The position numbers and the translations under genes are program-made. From Plectrocnemia conspersa (Eukaryota; Arthropoda; Insecta; Trichoptera; Polycentropodidae): a DNA stretch of 64,000 nt. Within the stretch, counting starts at the first letter, position 1, and each line of letters opens with the position of its first letter. Location of the stretch: assembly GCA_009617715.1 (NCBI GenBank), contig VTFK01000092.1, positions 186,001 through 250,000 on the forward strand, written 5' to 3'. Shown here piece after piece: positions 13,142 through 24,913 of this stretch. The notes under the pieces are model-generated. The model was not told the origin of the DNA. It worked only from the letters and a program-made list of their open reading frames with translations, and made no database searches.

Positions 13142-16100
13142 GTAAGTTTTGAGTATGTTTATACTATTATCATATTATACATATATATGTTTTTATTTTT
13201 ATTAGAAAGTGTCACATTGTTACTTTAATCATAACTTTGACATACATATCATCATTTCGAATGATCTATTCCAAAGAAATATCTGGAAAATATTTTGAAA
13301 TCACTCTATTATTGATGTTATATATGGCTAAAATGACAGGTGTAGCATTTGATATACATTTTACATATAAAAATAAAGTGATGGAAAAGAAAGATAAAAT
13401 CAAAAATAATAGTGGAGATTATGATACTGAACCATCATTTTGGGATCTATTCCATTTTACTTTTTTTCACATCGAATTGGTTTCAGGTGAGATTATTTAA
13501 TTTTTATTATTATTTATCATGTGATAAAATCATCTTTAGTTACCTTTTTATTATAGGATTGTTTTATAGATATAGAACTTACGAAGATTACATAAGAAGT
13601 GATTTTTCTAAATATTTTAAAAACTATCGCCTTATATTTAATAGAATTTGTATGACTGCATCGTTTTTAATATTATATTTATTAATACATGGAAGATATT
13701 TTCCTATTGAAGTAAGTAGCACTGTATTATATTTCTCATATATAAGTCCTGAAGTTGTTATTTCTTAAAAAAAAATATTTACAATAAAGTAGTAATTATT
13801 TTGCGGTCAAAGTATTTTGGGTCGACCTTTATCAATCCGTCCAATCTGACGCACAAAACATTCGATTGTTGTATCAAAGTTTGTAGGTCAAACCTCTTTT
13901 GTTACAATTTGAAAGTCAAATTTACATCCTCTCACCCTTTTGTGCAGTACGTATCGACGGAAGAGTTTAAGGGCGAAACTTTTTGGTACATTTCCGCATA
14001 CGGAATGATGCAAGGGCTCGCCTCCAGAATTTGGATGATATATCTGTTTGCCCTCGGGGAGTTGGTGTGCGCCGTTTCGGGATTCGGAGCTTATCCCGTT
14101 CAAGGAGAGAACAAACAAGGACACGGACCTTCGAGACGTTACGACAAACTAATCCGCATGTATGTAAAATGACTTATATCAGAGATTCATAAAAATGGCC
14201 TTCAAAACAACATATATGTATGTATGTATTACTTCAAAAACTAGCCGTATAAATAAAGTAGCTTTGGGTTACATCAGAAAGTAGGATTTTTAAAAAAAAA
14301 AAAAGTTCAAAGAAAAATTAAGCTCGCTAAGATTTTATTTACAAGATTTTATCGTGTCAAGAAAGCAAAGAAAAACGACAACCTGTAAGCTTTAAATTGT
14401 CTTAATTATATTTATATATTCTATATTATGTCCAACTTAACTAAAACTCTTATTTAATTACTACTTATCCAATATTTTCAATTTAAATTTACCTGAATTA
14501 CTATTTCTGCTTCAAAATATATTTTAGAAAGCTTATTATATTTTTATTGAAAAATTCATATTTATATATATTTTGCTCTAAAGTTATTCTAATTACTTGT
14601 ATTGTATAATTACTTAAATAAAATTACAAACAAATTTATATTGCTATCTTCCCTTACATTTATATTATTTTCACAAACAATTTAATGAATTTAAGGAATA
14701 GCACAATGGCTGAGAAAGAAGAATACGATCTGAAGACAGTTCAAAACGTTTATCTGTATCAGCTTTTCACAACTTCGTGGGTCAGGGATATGATCAAAGC
14801 TTGGAATATGACTTTTCAGTATTGGGTCTCTAATATGATACAAAAGAGTGTTCTTTCTTATGTGGAGAAACCTGATTTAGCGTGAGTTTTTATTTATTAA
14901 TAATTATTTATATTATTAGTTTATATAAAAAAGGTATATATTGATAGTATGTAATAGTTTCCTAATAGAAGTATTTAAATGCATATATTTTAAATATATT
15001 ATCATTTTTTTTAACCTTGTCCTTTAACATAAATAGAACCCGAGAATTTGACCCCTTGAATTTTACTAGATTATAAAAGCAAAATAGTACAGATGTATAT
15101 ATTGATACAATGCAGTAATTTTCTTAATAAACCCCAAGTATTTAAATACATCTAATATATATAAATATAATTTATTATTACGAGAATATATTTTTCTAAG
15201 CCTTGTTAATTACCTTAAAAATAGTCGTAAAAGTCGTCATATCGTCAGAATATATTTTTCAATCCCTAACAAAGAATTTTCTACCTGAATTCCAATAATG
15301 TATAAAAACATAAAATTTATAATACATCTAAAAATAATTAGTATACATATACTTCAACATCACTTAATAAAAGCGGCTCTGGAATTTTTTTTTTATATTT
15401 TAAAATGTATAAATGTTAATTTTATCTATGTAAATAAAAAATATATAGTATTTAAATATAACTTGATGTGTCAATATATATTTAAAGAAGTTATTCGTAT
15501 AATATCTCTTTACAATAATTTCGTTCTTTTCGCCACAATATAATATTGATGTGTATATAATCAGTTTTATAGATATTGGCAACAAATCAAATGATCAGTC
15601 ATAATTATGATATTTATCAAGCTAGATAGTAATTAGATTTTTTTATCTTTAGCAATTTTATTAAATATTTAATAAAATAATTTAAAATTGAAATAAAGTT
15701 TTATGCCACAATATAACTTAAAAATATATATTTTTACTTATAAAGTTATTAAAATGTTTCTGTTAAATTAACATATTTCTTTTTTAATATTCATATTGTA
15801 TAAATGTAAATTTAAAAAAATTAATAAAATATAATCTGTAAGTATAATATATGACTTCATGCAACAAATAACATCAAAAGTTATTCATGGAATATCATCT
15901 AACAAAATATTCGTTATTGTTGCCACAAATTAAGATTGATGTGTGAAATTAGGGGCATAAATATTTGCAACAAATTAAATGATACAGTCTGACTTATTAT
16001 CGTTTAAGGAAAGATTTTTTATTTTTTGCTATGTGGTTAGAAAAAGTATTTGCAATGTGGTGAGCAAAATAAAATTGCAATTTTTATGTGAAAATTTCTG

Positions 16101-17645
16101 ACTTTTTATATAAAAAGTCAGAAATGTTTTTTTTAATAAAAATTAATAAATGTATTATAATACTAACCGTTTTAAGCTGACCATTCTTTTCAAGTTACTG
16201 ACTAAATAATAAGACTACTGACTGTTCAATTAAATAACTAGCAATAAATTTAAACTATATTTTTTTCTTTAAAATTATCAATTTTTTTTGTAAATCTTCG
16301 ATGTTTGCGTTTTTTTTTTTAAAATGTATCATAAGTAATAAATATATTTTTATATAAAGTACATATTAAATTTATTCAAACATAAAATATAAAAAAATAT
16401 AAAATAAATGTATAAAAAAATTAAAATTTATATTTATAAAAATTATTTCACATTTCATATTTACTAAAAATTATATTATTAATTTAAATAAAATTTTATA
16501 TGTACAATAAATTAAAGTCACATTTATAAAATTATTTAAATATTATAATAATAATACAAATAGTAGTATTTAATAAAAAAAAAAAAATGCAAATTATCAC
16601 AAAACTATCCGTAAATAGTTATTTTATCAGCGTGAAAAAAATATTTCTATAGTATCCTTAAAATTAAACAAAACTATAATTTAATTATAGTTGGATACAA
16701 TATTTTTATACAAATAAATTTACATTTTATATTCAAAGCCTTAAACTTAATTTTATTTGTTTCAAAATCAATATAAAAAATATAAAAATAATACTTGTAT
16801 TTTATTAATTTGAGCAGAAGGTGAAAATAAAAACGTAAGACATTTAAAAGTAGCTCTAAACGTGTAATAATTAAAAATATGTAATTAATTGTTATTAAGT
16901 ATTGAATTTTTTTCGTAGTGATCTATATACTATTTTTTTGCATATTTTAAAATAAAAAAATTATAAAAGATTTTCACTTAAATTTATAAACAAATATTGT
17001 TGCTACTTCTGATTATATAATATATCTTTACTTGTTAGTTTTATTGTAAAAAAATCGAAATGAAATACATAATATAGATTATTTATTTTTAATATTTCAA
17101 TCAGCATACATAGAATATTTTTTATTAAGAAAATCATTTAAATACAGTTGTTATTTATATAAAGTTTTTAATTTTTAGTTTTTATGTATGTATATATAAT
17201 CTGTTATTATTGCTAGTTGACTATTTATTTTTATCTATTTTTTAAAGTTTTCTCATCACAATGATAATAGACACACTATGGCATGGTGTTAATCCTGGAT
17301 TTATGTTTGCTTCTTCAATGATGGTTATATTCATGATATCGATGAAGCACTACTGGAAAATTTATCAATATACAGAAGGATGGGTTTGTATCATACCTAT
17401 ATTAATATTTAGCATAATAAAAATATTTGATCTAACAAGAATCAACATTTTAGGTATCAACCGTCTACCTAATAATCATGTGGCTGCTGCGGGAGTGTTA
17501 CTGTTTGTTTTTCTCATTATCCTGTATGTTATACCACGTGGAAGACATACATTCGTATTTCAGTCTGATATATTATACTCCTGTATTTTTTGTTATTTTG
17601 TTGTATTTCGTAGGCGCTGTCGCTTCGTATTTTATTAAAAAATAA
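12912..17645 (+). CDS. MBOAT7: Lysophospholipid acyltransferase 7 (MBOAT7/LPIAT1, farjavit-like), complete 7-exon gene
   Basis: Multi-pass ER enzyme of the MBOAT family that, in known members, transfers a polyunsaturated acyl chain (arachidonoyl in mammals) from acyl-CoA to lysophosphatidylinositol. Exons: 12912-13141, 13206-13486, 13557-13711, 13948-14159, 14696-14881, 17248-17383, 17454-17645. All introns are GT-AG, and the joined CDS is 1392 nt (463 codons plus stop), close to the roughly 470 residues of mammalian MBOAT7. Family landmarks in order: CHIVTLIITLTYISSFR in exon 2, FYRYRTYEDY in exon 3, SGFGAYPV in exon 4, WNMTFQYW with the catalytic Asn at residue 330 (exon 5), and DTLWHGVNPGF with the catalytic His at residue 367 (exon 6). 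The spacing of these two residues is nearly that of human MBOAT7. The start is the first in-frame ATG after a stop (12885-12887), and N-terminal length fits the family. An upstream exon cannot be excluded. Homology was judged by eye. Confidence 0.93.
13206..13486 (+). CDS. MBOAT7: MBOAT7 exon 2
   Basis: It follows a 64-bp intron (acceptor TTATTAG). Splicing joins AA to A in a Lys codon and continues as KCHIVTLIITLTYISSFR, which matches the CHxxxLxxTxSYxxxFR stretch of MBOAT7. It ends in DLFHFTFFHIELVSG before donor GTGAGA. Confidence 0.92.
13557..13711 (+). CDS. MBOAT7: MBOAT7 exon 3
   Basis: It follows a 70-bp intron (acceptor TTATAG). It begins with GLFYRYRTYEDY, the family signature G-x-F-[FY]-R-Y-R-T-Y. 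It ends FPIE at donor GTAAGT, phase 0. Confidence 0.93.
13948..14159 (+). CDS. MBOAT7: MBOAT7 exon 4 (GC-richer than its neighbours)
   Basis: Acceptor TTTTGTGCAG follows a 236-bp intron. The exon runs YVSTEEF to SGFGAYPV and a hydrophilic linker, ending at donor GTATGT in phase 2. Many codons end in G or C (ggc, gcc, ctc, tcc, ggg), unlike the AT-ending codons of exons 2, 3, 5 and 6. The shift in composition already begins at about 13,800 inside intron 3. Confidence 0.92.
14696..14881 (+). CDS. MBOAT7: MBOAT7 exon 5 (catalytic Asn)
   Basis: The acceptor is AG at 14694-14695, reading TTTAAG, after a 536-bp intron. The exon encodes EEYDLKTVQNVYLYQ and WNMTFQYW, where Asn330 (codon 14805-14807) is the MBOAT asparagine. 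It ends at donor GTGAGT in phase 2. Confidence 0.92.
15480..15995. repeat. Diverged tandem duplication inside MBOAT7 intron 5
   Basis: AAGTTATTCGTATAATATCT through TATTGATGTG (about 15,486-15,555) recurs as AAGTTATTCATGGAATATCA through GATTGATGTG (about 15,879-15,940), offset about 393 bp. It is followed by ATATTGGCAACAAATCAAAT and ATATTTGCAACAAATTAAAT respectively. Confidence 0.5.
16094..16125. repeat. Perfect 32-bp palindrome in MBOAT7 intron 5
   Basis: ATTTCTGACTTTTTAT followed by its exact complement, with no loop. Confidence 0.8.
17248..17383 (+). CDS. MBOAT7: MBOAT7 exon 6 (catalytic His)
   Basis: It follows a 2366-bp intron with acceptor TTTTAAAG. It encodes FLITMIIDTLWHGVNPGF; His367 is codon 17282-17284. 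I end the exon at 17383 with the weak donor GTTTGT. Reading on instead gives an unrelated tail, whereas removing 70 bp restores the family C-terminus in phase 0. Confidence 0.85.
17454..17645 (+). CDS. MBOAT7: MBOAT7 exon 7 and stop
   Basis: After acceptor ACATTTTAG the frame reads VSTVYLIIMWLL, then a hydrophobic C-terminal segment with YFSLIYYTPVFFVILL, ending AAAAAATAA with stop at 17643-17645. It parallels the final YWxSIYFxxHF transmembrane region of the family. The alternative frame stopping at 17638 shows no such similarity. Confidence 0.8.
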   Translation, partial: VSTVYLIIMWLLRECYCLFFSLSCMLYHVEDIHSYFSLIYYTPVFFVILLYFVGAVASYFIKK

Positions 17646-17721
17646 TTCTTATTTATAAAAGTGTTGTGTTTAAAATATTTATGTTCAGTTTGATTGACGC
17701 GAGACGTTCAATAATTCTTGG

Positions 17722-17988
17722 ATTAAAACGTCGAAAGTTTGACGCAAAATTTACGTTTATTTTCATTATTGACGTTTTGTTATAAACATGATCCGTCGGT
17801 TTATATTGAAAATATAAAAATTCTGCTCTAAAATATTACAATACAATTTTAAATTATAAGCAAATAATTGTTACTGTAACAGGGGTATTTATTAAGGAAT
17901 ACTTCAACATTGCCATGACAATATTCGCTCATTTGGAATACATCACTCTGCGTCATATGAGTATCTTTTATTACTAAACAAAAATAAA
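17722..17988 (+). terminator. Possible polyadenylation signals of MBOAT7
   Basis: ATTAAA occurs at 17722-17727 (77 nt after the stop) and AATAAA at 17983-17988. Either could define the 3' end. In DNA this AT-rich such hexamers occur by chance, so this is only a suggestion. Confidence 0.25.
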
Positions 17989-19960
17989 ACGAGTAAGGGT
18001 GTTAAAATTTGAATACAATATTTTGTTATTCCCAGACCTAGGGTTATAAAAAGAGTAGTAGTTGTGAACCTTTTAAAAATATTTGTAAAATTTTTATTCT
18101 ATATAATAAAAAATGATTTATAATATTTCTCTATATGACATTTTGGTCGAGAAACTCGAGAAATAATTTTTGAAAAGAAATACTAATCACAAAAAGTGCC
18201 AGCTGCTTCATAAAATCGCAGCCGAGAATAATACTACTCGATACTCCAGCAAAGACGCCAACTTCCAAGATTACCGCCTGATATGATTCGATTTTCAAGC
18301 ATTTATTTGGAAAGTCACATCATTTTGCCATTAAAACCCGAAAGTTTCATTAACCTGCATTAGCAATAATATTTTTTTGTATCATTTAAAAACAACTATT
18401 ATTTAGTTTTGTAGAAATCATAAATTTTCATGTGCTCTATAATTTATACGTTAGCGTGATTTTTCTCTACACTTTTTTCTTACGAATATTTACAGGCACA
18501 TAGGGAGAAAGAGAATTTTGCATAAAGCATGCAAATATCATTGAATTTGCCTAAACGTTCCCTTTATTATGGCCGTTTGTAGATACAGCTGCGATTTGAA
18601 AACCAAAATACAGTCGGAAAACCTTATTTTTTTCTGTTGCCAACCAAAATAAAACACACAAAATAAATATTAAATAATTCATGACCATTGTCCGAACCGT
18701 ATTAAAGTTTCGCATGGAAAAACTCTATTGTTATTTTGAATTAAAAAATAAGCAAAACTCTGCAATCCGACTATTTTTTTAACGTTCATTTTTTTAAAAG
18801 ATCTTCGTAAATATTATGTATTAGTTTAATCACAGAAAGACTGAACCTAAAAATTCCCTATGTCGTATTTAAAAACTTTTTTGTTGACTTGCCAATTTGT
18901 TCGAGGTCAAAATTAGGTTTCTTCTTACAAAACCAATAAGCGAATCCTGGAAAGAGTGAAATAAGTGCGAAAATCCATTCAAAAGATCCTTGCGCAATTT
19001 CACATATCAATATATATTATATATTTCTATCTACGTGTATGAGCTTTCGCTGTTTTCTTTGCGCTTCAAGATAAATATAACAATATTTTTTTTAGAAAAC
19101 GGCTCACTCTTGCCAATTTTATTTTGTAGCCTGCGGTCAAATAAATAACTAGACATGCGAAGATAATGCTGCATAAATATTGTCATCTATTTCATGATAA
19201 TTGAATAAAGGATATTACGGTACTGTATAAATGAACTCTAATATTATTAAAGTGTAATTATTTTAAGCCTTAAGAACAGTTTTTATGTTATTTTTTATAT
19301 TTTATTTCTCAAATTTAACTCCAGAAAATACATTAGTCTTTAACTTAGAATATATTCCAAGAACTTTTCTACCTGAATTTCTCACCATAAAATAATATAA
19401 ACATAATTTAATTAGCACACTTTTAGTATATGAAGTATATTTTTCATCCTTTGTAGCAGAATTTTCATGGGTGAAACAAAGGCCACCGACCTACATTTTT
19501 CACATGGTAAACCTAATCCAGAAATATATTTGACACTAATACACACACACATACATACCCATCATGGCTACATGTTTTCAGCTTGTTGCATCGCCTAACA
19601 AAGAGAGATGAGCTCCAGAGCAGCATTTTTTCACCCTTCTTCCGGGGCATTAAGGGACAAAGCCGCACTTAAGCGATAAGTTCCAACCGCTTTTTTGCTT
19701 GTCGTTCGTTCTTTCTAACTTTTGCCTTATTTTTTTCTTAAAAAAACTTATTTTCTTTCACAGTTCCGAAAACCACGCCAGTAAAACAGTGTAATAGAAA
19801 AAATCAAAGTATTTATTACTAATCTGGCAAACCAAAAAACTAAGAGACAAAGACATGATGATAACATATAAAACTACCTTGGAAGGATCTTTTATAAGAT
19901 ATTTCTAAAATAAATAGTTTATTGCTCAATTATAATCCGACCTTTTTTTTTTTAAAAAAA

Positions 19961-20766
19961 TAGGGCGCCGGAACTAACATCTTGTCAAGATTTTTACTAA
20001 AACAATTATATTCAAATAGCATTTAAATTCAATTTAACGCCATTTTCCTATGCCACGAAACACATAAAAAAATAAATAAAATTTATGTAAGAGAATTATT
20101 TATTTCATAATTTATTGATGTGAGAGTATTGGGCAAAATATATTCAAATCGAATTTTGCTCAATAGGAGGGCGCAAAAACAATTATCTCTTCTCAGGAGT
20201 CAAAAATTTACGTCAAAAGCAATAAAATCGTGTCGGCGCCGTCGCAGTGGGAACGCTCGGCAACGAGCGTTCCCACGCTCGTTGCCGAGCGTTCCCACTG
20301 CGACGGCGACGGCACGATTTTATTGCTTTTGACGTGAATTTTTGACTTCTGAGGAGAGATAATTGTTTTTTGCGCTCTCCTATTGGTCAAAATTCGGTTT
20401 AGATGTTCTTCATTCGATTTTCACTCATTGAAAATTGTAAGAAATGTAATATATTGTAAGAAAATCGCTTCTTATCAAGTATCTATACTTTCCATAGCTC
20501 CTTATCATAACAATATTGCAATATTGTTATTGTTTTGGTCTTTTTTAGTGGAACCGATGGTTAAGAAGTATAATTTTTAAACTCGAGATTGAAATTTTAC
20601 ACTTAAAAATAAATAAAACGAAAATAATGACGTCATATATATGTACAAATAAATAAATGAAATGTTACGCAAATTGTCAATGCTTTTTTAAACAACATTA
20701 AAAAAATACTGTAAAAAAAGTGCCGGAACGCCGTTCCACCTCGTTACATGACAAAAAAAAGCCCTA
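19961..20766. repeat. Possible composite element around the foldback MITE
   Basis: AAATAGGGC at 19958-19966 is mirrored by GCCCTATTT at 20761-20769, and GCCGGAAC occurs near both ends (19967-19974 and 20722-20729) in direct orientation. This may be an older element into which the foldback inserted. The inverted match is only 9 bp. Confidence 0.3.
20142..20404. mobile_element. Foldback (long terminal inverted repeat) MITE
   Basis: Two arms of about 125-130 bp mirror each other around 20,272 with a 6-nt loop. Landmarks are CGAATTTTG and CAATAGGAG on the left, matched by CTCCTATTG (20377-20385) and CAAAATTCG (20388-20396) on the right. The innermost 60 bp are GC-rich and made of smaller palindromes (GGGAACGCTCGGCAACGAGC and similar), so it can form a strong cruciform. 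Open frames on both strands here merely mirror each other. No target duplication was clear. Confidence 0.8.
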
Positions 20767-23040
20767 TTTATAATACTTTTTTTTATTCCCATGAATATTT
20801 TAATTCTGATTGTTTTATATTTTTAAACTGACCATATTCTATTTTTATTCTTAACATTTAACTGACTGTTAATAACATTATGCTCAGGATTTAATTTTTA
20901 TTCTGACCATTTCTATGTACCAATTTTTTTTAAATATCAATAAACTCACTCATAAATATTGTTATGAATAATTAAAAATTGCTTCATCATAAGCGCTTTA
21001 GTGATCATAAAAAGTGCCCAAATTTAGAGCAAAATAAAATCGAGCTAGCTTGGCAAGTGTTACGTATATTGATTTATAGAGTTGAAATTACTTATGATGT
21101 TCACTACTTAATTGATTGTTTTTGATTGTGTTTTTCATTATAAATGTTGGTAGAAAATATTTACATTAAATAAATAAATCTAAGTGTTATTTGTTTTGCT
21201 TTGCTTTTTCTTTTTCTTATCTGCTAGCGGTATTTTTTAGGAAACAAAATGGTATACAATAAAATAAAACAAATTTTGATAATTGTATTTTTTTTTATTT
21301 CATCATCATCATTATCATCGTCGTTTTATTATATAAAACTTTATGGTGTGTAACATGTTTATGTACTTAAGGGAACTAATAACACACTTAAAAAATTAAC
21401 GATATAAAACGATTCTTAAACCTAAACGTTAACATGTATAATAATATATATAATATATTATAGGTGTATAACAAGATCTAGGATCTTTTTACATCATTTT
21501 AAACATATTCATAATTTAAATCAATATTTTATTTAGTTATAATGTTTGGCCACTTTATATTAATATTTTAAATTTCGTATGCGAAATTTACATTCAATCG
21601 TAGAACACATTTTTATACGCTGATATGTGGATATTGCACAAAATTAACATGTCATCATGATTGGCTCGAATTTGATTTATACTGCTTATGAAAGTCATAT
21701 TTTATTTGAAGATTTCATTTCATAAATGAAATCCCTTCGCCTTTGTCACTTACTCGTAATAAAACAAGGCACTGTCGTTAAATTTCAGATGCCGAATGAG
21801 TGCAAGTCATTCGAAGATGTATAATTCGTTCCTTAGAATTTCGATATTCGAGAAAGGGACAAAGACGAATTCCTCGTCTTCATTTTAACTTTACAAGTCG
21901 ACTGTATATTTTTCGCTGAATTTGTAATCGAAATGTAATAATAACGCATCATAATTTTATTATTGTTGTACTGAGCATCCGAATCAAATTCGAGCACGAA
22001 TAGTTGAAATAAAGCCTAATCGAATATGCATAATCAGCCTTTATTTAATTAAAATTTATTTATTATTTTAATTATTGTATCAACAACAAAAAAAATGTTT
22101 GATATTCACTATTTATGTACATACAATAAAGCTGTTGACGTAAATCAGGCACGGAAATTAAAAAATCTCACGATTCTCAGAATTATGCTTCGTTATTATC
22201 ATATTATTTTCGAATCCGAAAATAAATATAAATCTGCAAACTGGAAGATATGTTCTATCGTGCCTGATGTAATTTTCCTGTTCTTTATTTTGACTAAATA
22301 TTTATATTTTAGAGGTAGGATTTGTATTTGAATACATTTGTTATCTCTACGATGCAAATTAAAACGGATTCTATTTATTACATATGGGTTACACCAGTGT
22401 CGGTTATAATTATATTTTTATTTGTGATATTTACAGTATAAAAGTGAAAAAAATGATTTTAGAAAATCACTGACATATTGAATATATACTATAAATTATG
22501 ATATTAAACTTTAAAATTTATTTATGATTTTTTTGGTTCATATTAAAAAGTCCACATTATGTATCATGCTTATTACATTTTTAAAATGAAATACAGCTTC
22601 ATTACAAATTATTTTAATTGAAGTTAAAAAAATATTATCTTAAAGTTTTTAATTTACTTATGAGTAGTTAAAAATTTTAAATTAACTTTAACAAAAATAA
22701 TTAATATGCTATATATTAGATAATCCCGAAATTATTGAAACTAAAAATCATTTTAAAATGTTTTTTTTATATAATTTTATTTGACAGAACTTTTCAATTA
22801 ATTTTTTTAATATCATTAAAAAAACAGCCTTGCTTTAAAATATACCATCAACCCTCTGTTTTTTATATGCAATTTATATTTTTTTTTCTATCTAAGAAGT
22901 GTTGCGTCTATTGAAAGAAATAGTATTCGGAAGGAGCAATGTCTGGATAAAGTAAATTTTGCCACATGCATATTGTCGTATTGTAGAACTATTTTATTGT
23001 CTTCTTGAAAGTGAAAACTTTTAAAAAATTTGAGTAATTA

Positions 23041-23086
23041 AAAAAAATAAGTCTGAAATTCTTAAGCATTTCAGACTTATTTTTTT
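23041..23086. repeat. Perfect hairpin, 19-bp stem
   Basis: AAAAAAATAAGTCTGAAAT and its complement are separated by TCTTAAGC. It lies between MBOAT7 and the stargazin-like gene, about 0.8 kb past the 3' end of the latter. Confidence 0.75.
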
Positions 23087-23913
23087 TAAAACGGAGATAA
23101 TGAGCTTAAGTTACTAAACAAATATATTTTTGCAACACATATAAAATAATGTTTAATGAAATTCACAAAAGGACGTTCCAAGCGTTTTTGTTATTGAAAA
23201 TTTTATTTTTGATATAATGCTAATCTAAATAGTATTTTTGTAGTTATTGCATGTTTTCTATTTTTCTTGTAATTTTTTTTTATTATTTAAATACTTATAT
23301 GTGACATATGGATGTATTATTAGATTCATACAATATTATTTTTTTCACTAAGATTTGATAATTGTACATTGAATAAAATATTCAACATACTTGTTTGTGT
23401 GTGACTTTTTAATATGAACTTTAACATACCATAAATATACTTTAACGTCTAATGTTTATAATTTGTAGTAAGCTTAAAAAATGCATAGTCAAAAATTATT
23501 AATTTTTATACAAAACTTTTTAGAAAAAAATCAACGTTTAAGTTTATATTTGTGTAACAAATATTTTGTATGTTTTTATTATTGTTATTTTTTTAGTGTT
23601 TCAGTTATAATTAAAATTAAAATTAAGAGGTTCAATTTTTATTGCATAGTGTTTATTTTAAGTATTTTTTATAATACTTTTCGAATCCTATGTTTGAACG
23701 AAATCTTTATTACTTGAATTATACAAATTAAAAAAATTAGAATAACCATTGATTGATGTTTTTACTGCCCGACACTGGGTTTATTTTATTCTTACTATAA
23801 TTAATTGACAAAGTCTTTGTTAATGTTACGTCAACAGATCGCTATTGCATTCGAATGGATTCGATCAAAATTTTTAATTACTAACTACTATCACTTCCAT
23901 GTTGTTAATGTTA

Positions 23914-23919
23914 TTTATT
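23914..23919 (-). terminator. Candidate polyadenylation signal of the stargazin-like gene
   Basis: AATAAA on the minus strand lies about 57 nt past the stop codon and would give a short 3' UTR. More copies of the hexamer lie further downstream. Confidence 0.35.
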
Positions 23920-23975
23920 TATGCGTCAGATTCAGATTCTTAGTAATTTTAGATCTGTTCCGACACGGCTAATTT

Positions 23976-24913
23976 TTACACAGGGGTCGTTCTTCGCAAT
24001 TTTTCAGTACCCGTTCCGAAGTCTTTCTTGGTTGGCTGCAAGCCAATACCCTGTGCCACGGTCGGCCTCAATTCTATAGGTCTATCTAGATTAAACGTTA
24101 CAAATTCACCCTCTCTGGGCGTATTTGTTGAAAAGTCTTCCGAAAATACCGGCCCAGAAGCAGTTTCATTGAACCCAAAGTCGTCAGGGTTCATAACGTC
24201 GACGGTAGTAGAAACAGTGTTTGTGGTTGCATCTCTGGGAATCGAATGAAGCGATTTAGTGCTTCCAGAATTGACCGCATAAGAATCGCTTCTGAACGTT
24301 GATATTTTAGACATATCTGAGTAACCGTTTACGTATGGATCACCGTACGAAGTGGAAGCTAAAGCAGGCGGGGGTAAGGGAAACTCGTAAGAAGAAGAAA
24401 CGTCCCTTAGAGACGTCGAAACGTAAACACTCCTATTCCGATGCAAACTACAAGACGGAGAAACAGGAGGAAGGGATTCTTTGTCAAAATAGTATCTACG
24501 CTGTTTAGACGTAGGACTTAAATAAGCACTCGAAGTCGAAGGCTCGCAAGCAGCTCCTATAGGCTGAGTCCTTTGAACGGCGTATGCTTGCGGATGCTTC
24601 TTGCAAGGATACACCGAGCCTTGATCTAAATTTGTGTAACTTATATTTGAATCGCTGCTTGGAGAGTACTTTTCTAACGCTTTCTCCTTCATGCTCAACA
24701 ACCAGTCTTTCTGATACCAATATATATACAAAAACACCGCTGAAGTGCCGGCCATCTCTATAGTTATAAACCCAGAAACGTACAATATAAACGAATAACC
24801 ATATCTATATGTAAATATTGGCGGTTGACTAAAGGACGGCTGTCTCAATTTATATCCTATCTCTGCTTTAAACACCGAGATGTACATCACTAATCCAACA
24901 AGCATCAGAAGAC
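23976..24913 (-). CDS. Stg1: Stargazin-like gene, last exon (TM3 end, TM4, cytoplasmic tail, PDZ ligand)
   Basis: After acceptor TTTGTTACAG the frame reads GLLMLVGLVMYIS (rest of TM3), an extracellular stretch, YRYGYSFILYVSGFITIEMA into TM4, then about 225 residues of cytoplasmic tail rich in Ser, Tyr, Pro and Thr, ending RRTTPV and a stop (23976-23978). The tail has no stop over 0.9 kb in a region otherwise full of stops. TTPV is the class I PDZ-binding tail known from stargazin. It is closer to vertebrate type I TARPs than I would expect for CACNG5/7-like proteins. Confidence 0.93.

Larger units (their letters stand above)
17646..23913. other. Intergenic region between MBOAT7 and the stargazin-like gene (converging 3' ends)
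   Basis: No gene seen. It holds the composite/foldback element at 19.96-20.77 kb and the hairpin at 23.04 kb. The remaining open frames are short and AT-driven. Confidence 0.5.

Noticed and set aside
13801..14172. 123-codon plus-strand frame
   Set aside because: It is MBOAT7 exon 4 read together with part of intron 3; the exon begins at 13948.
20120..20390. Near-identical open frames on opposite strands
   Set aside because: Both arise from the inverted arms of the foldback element.
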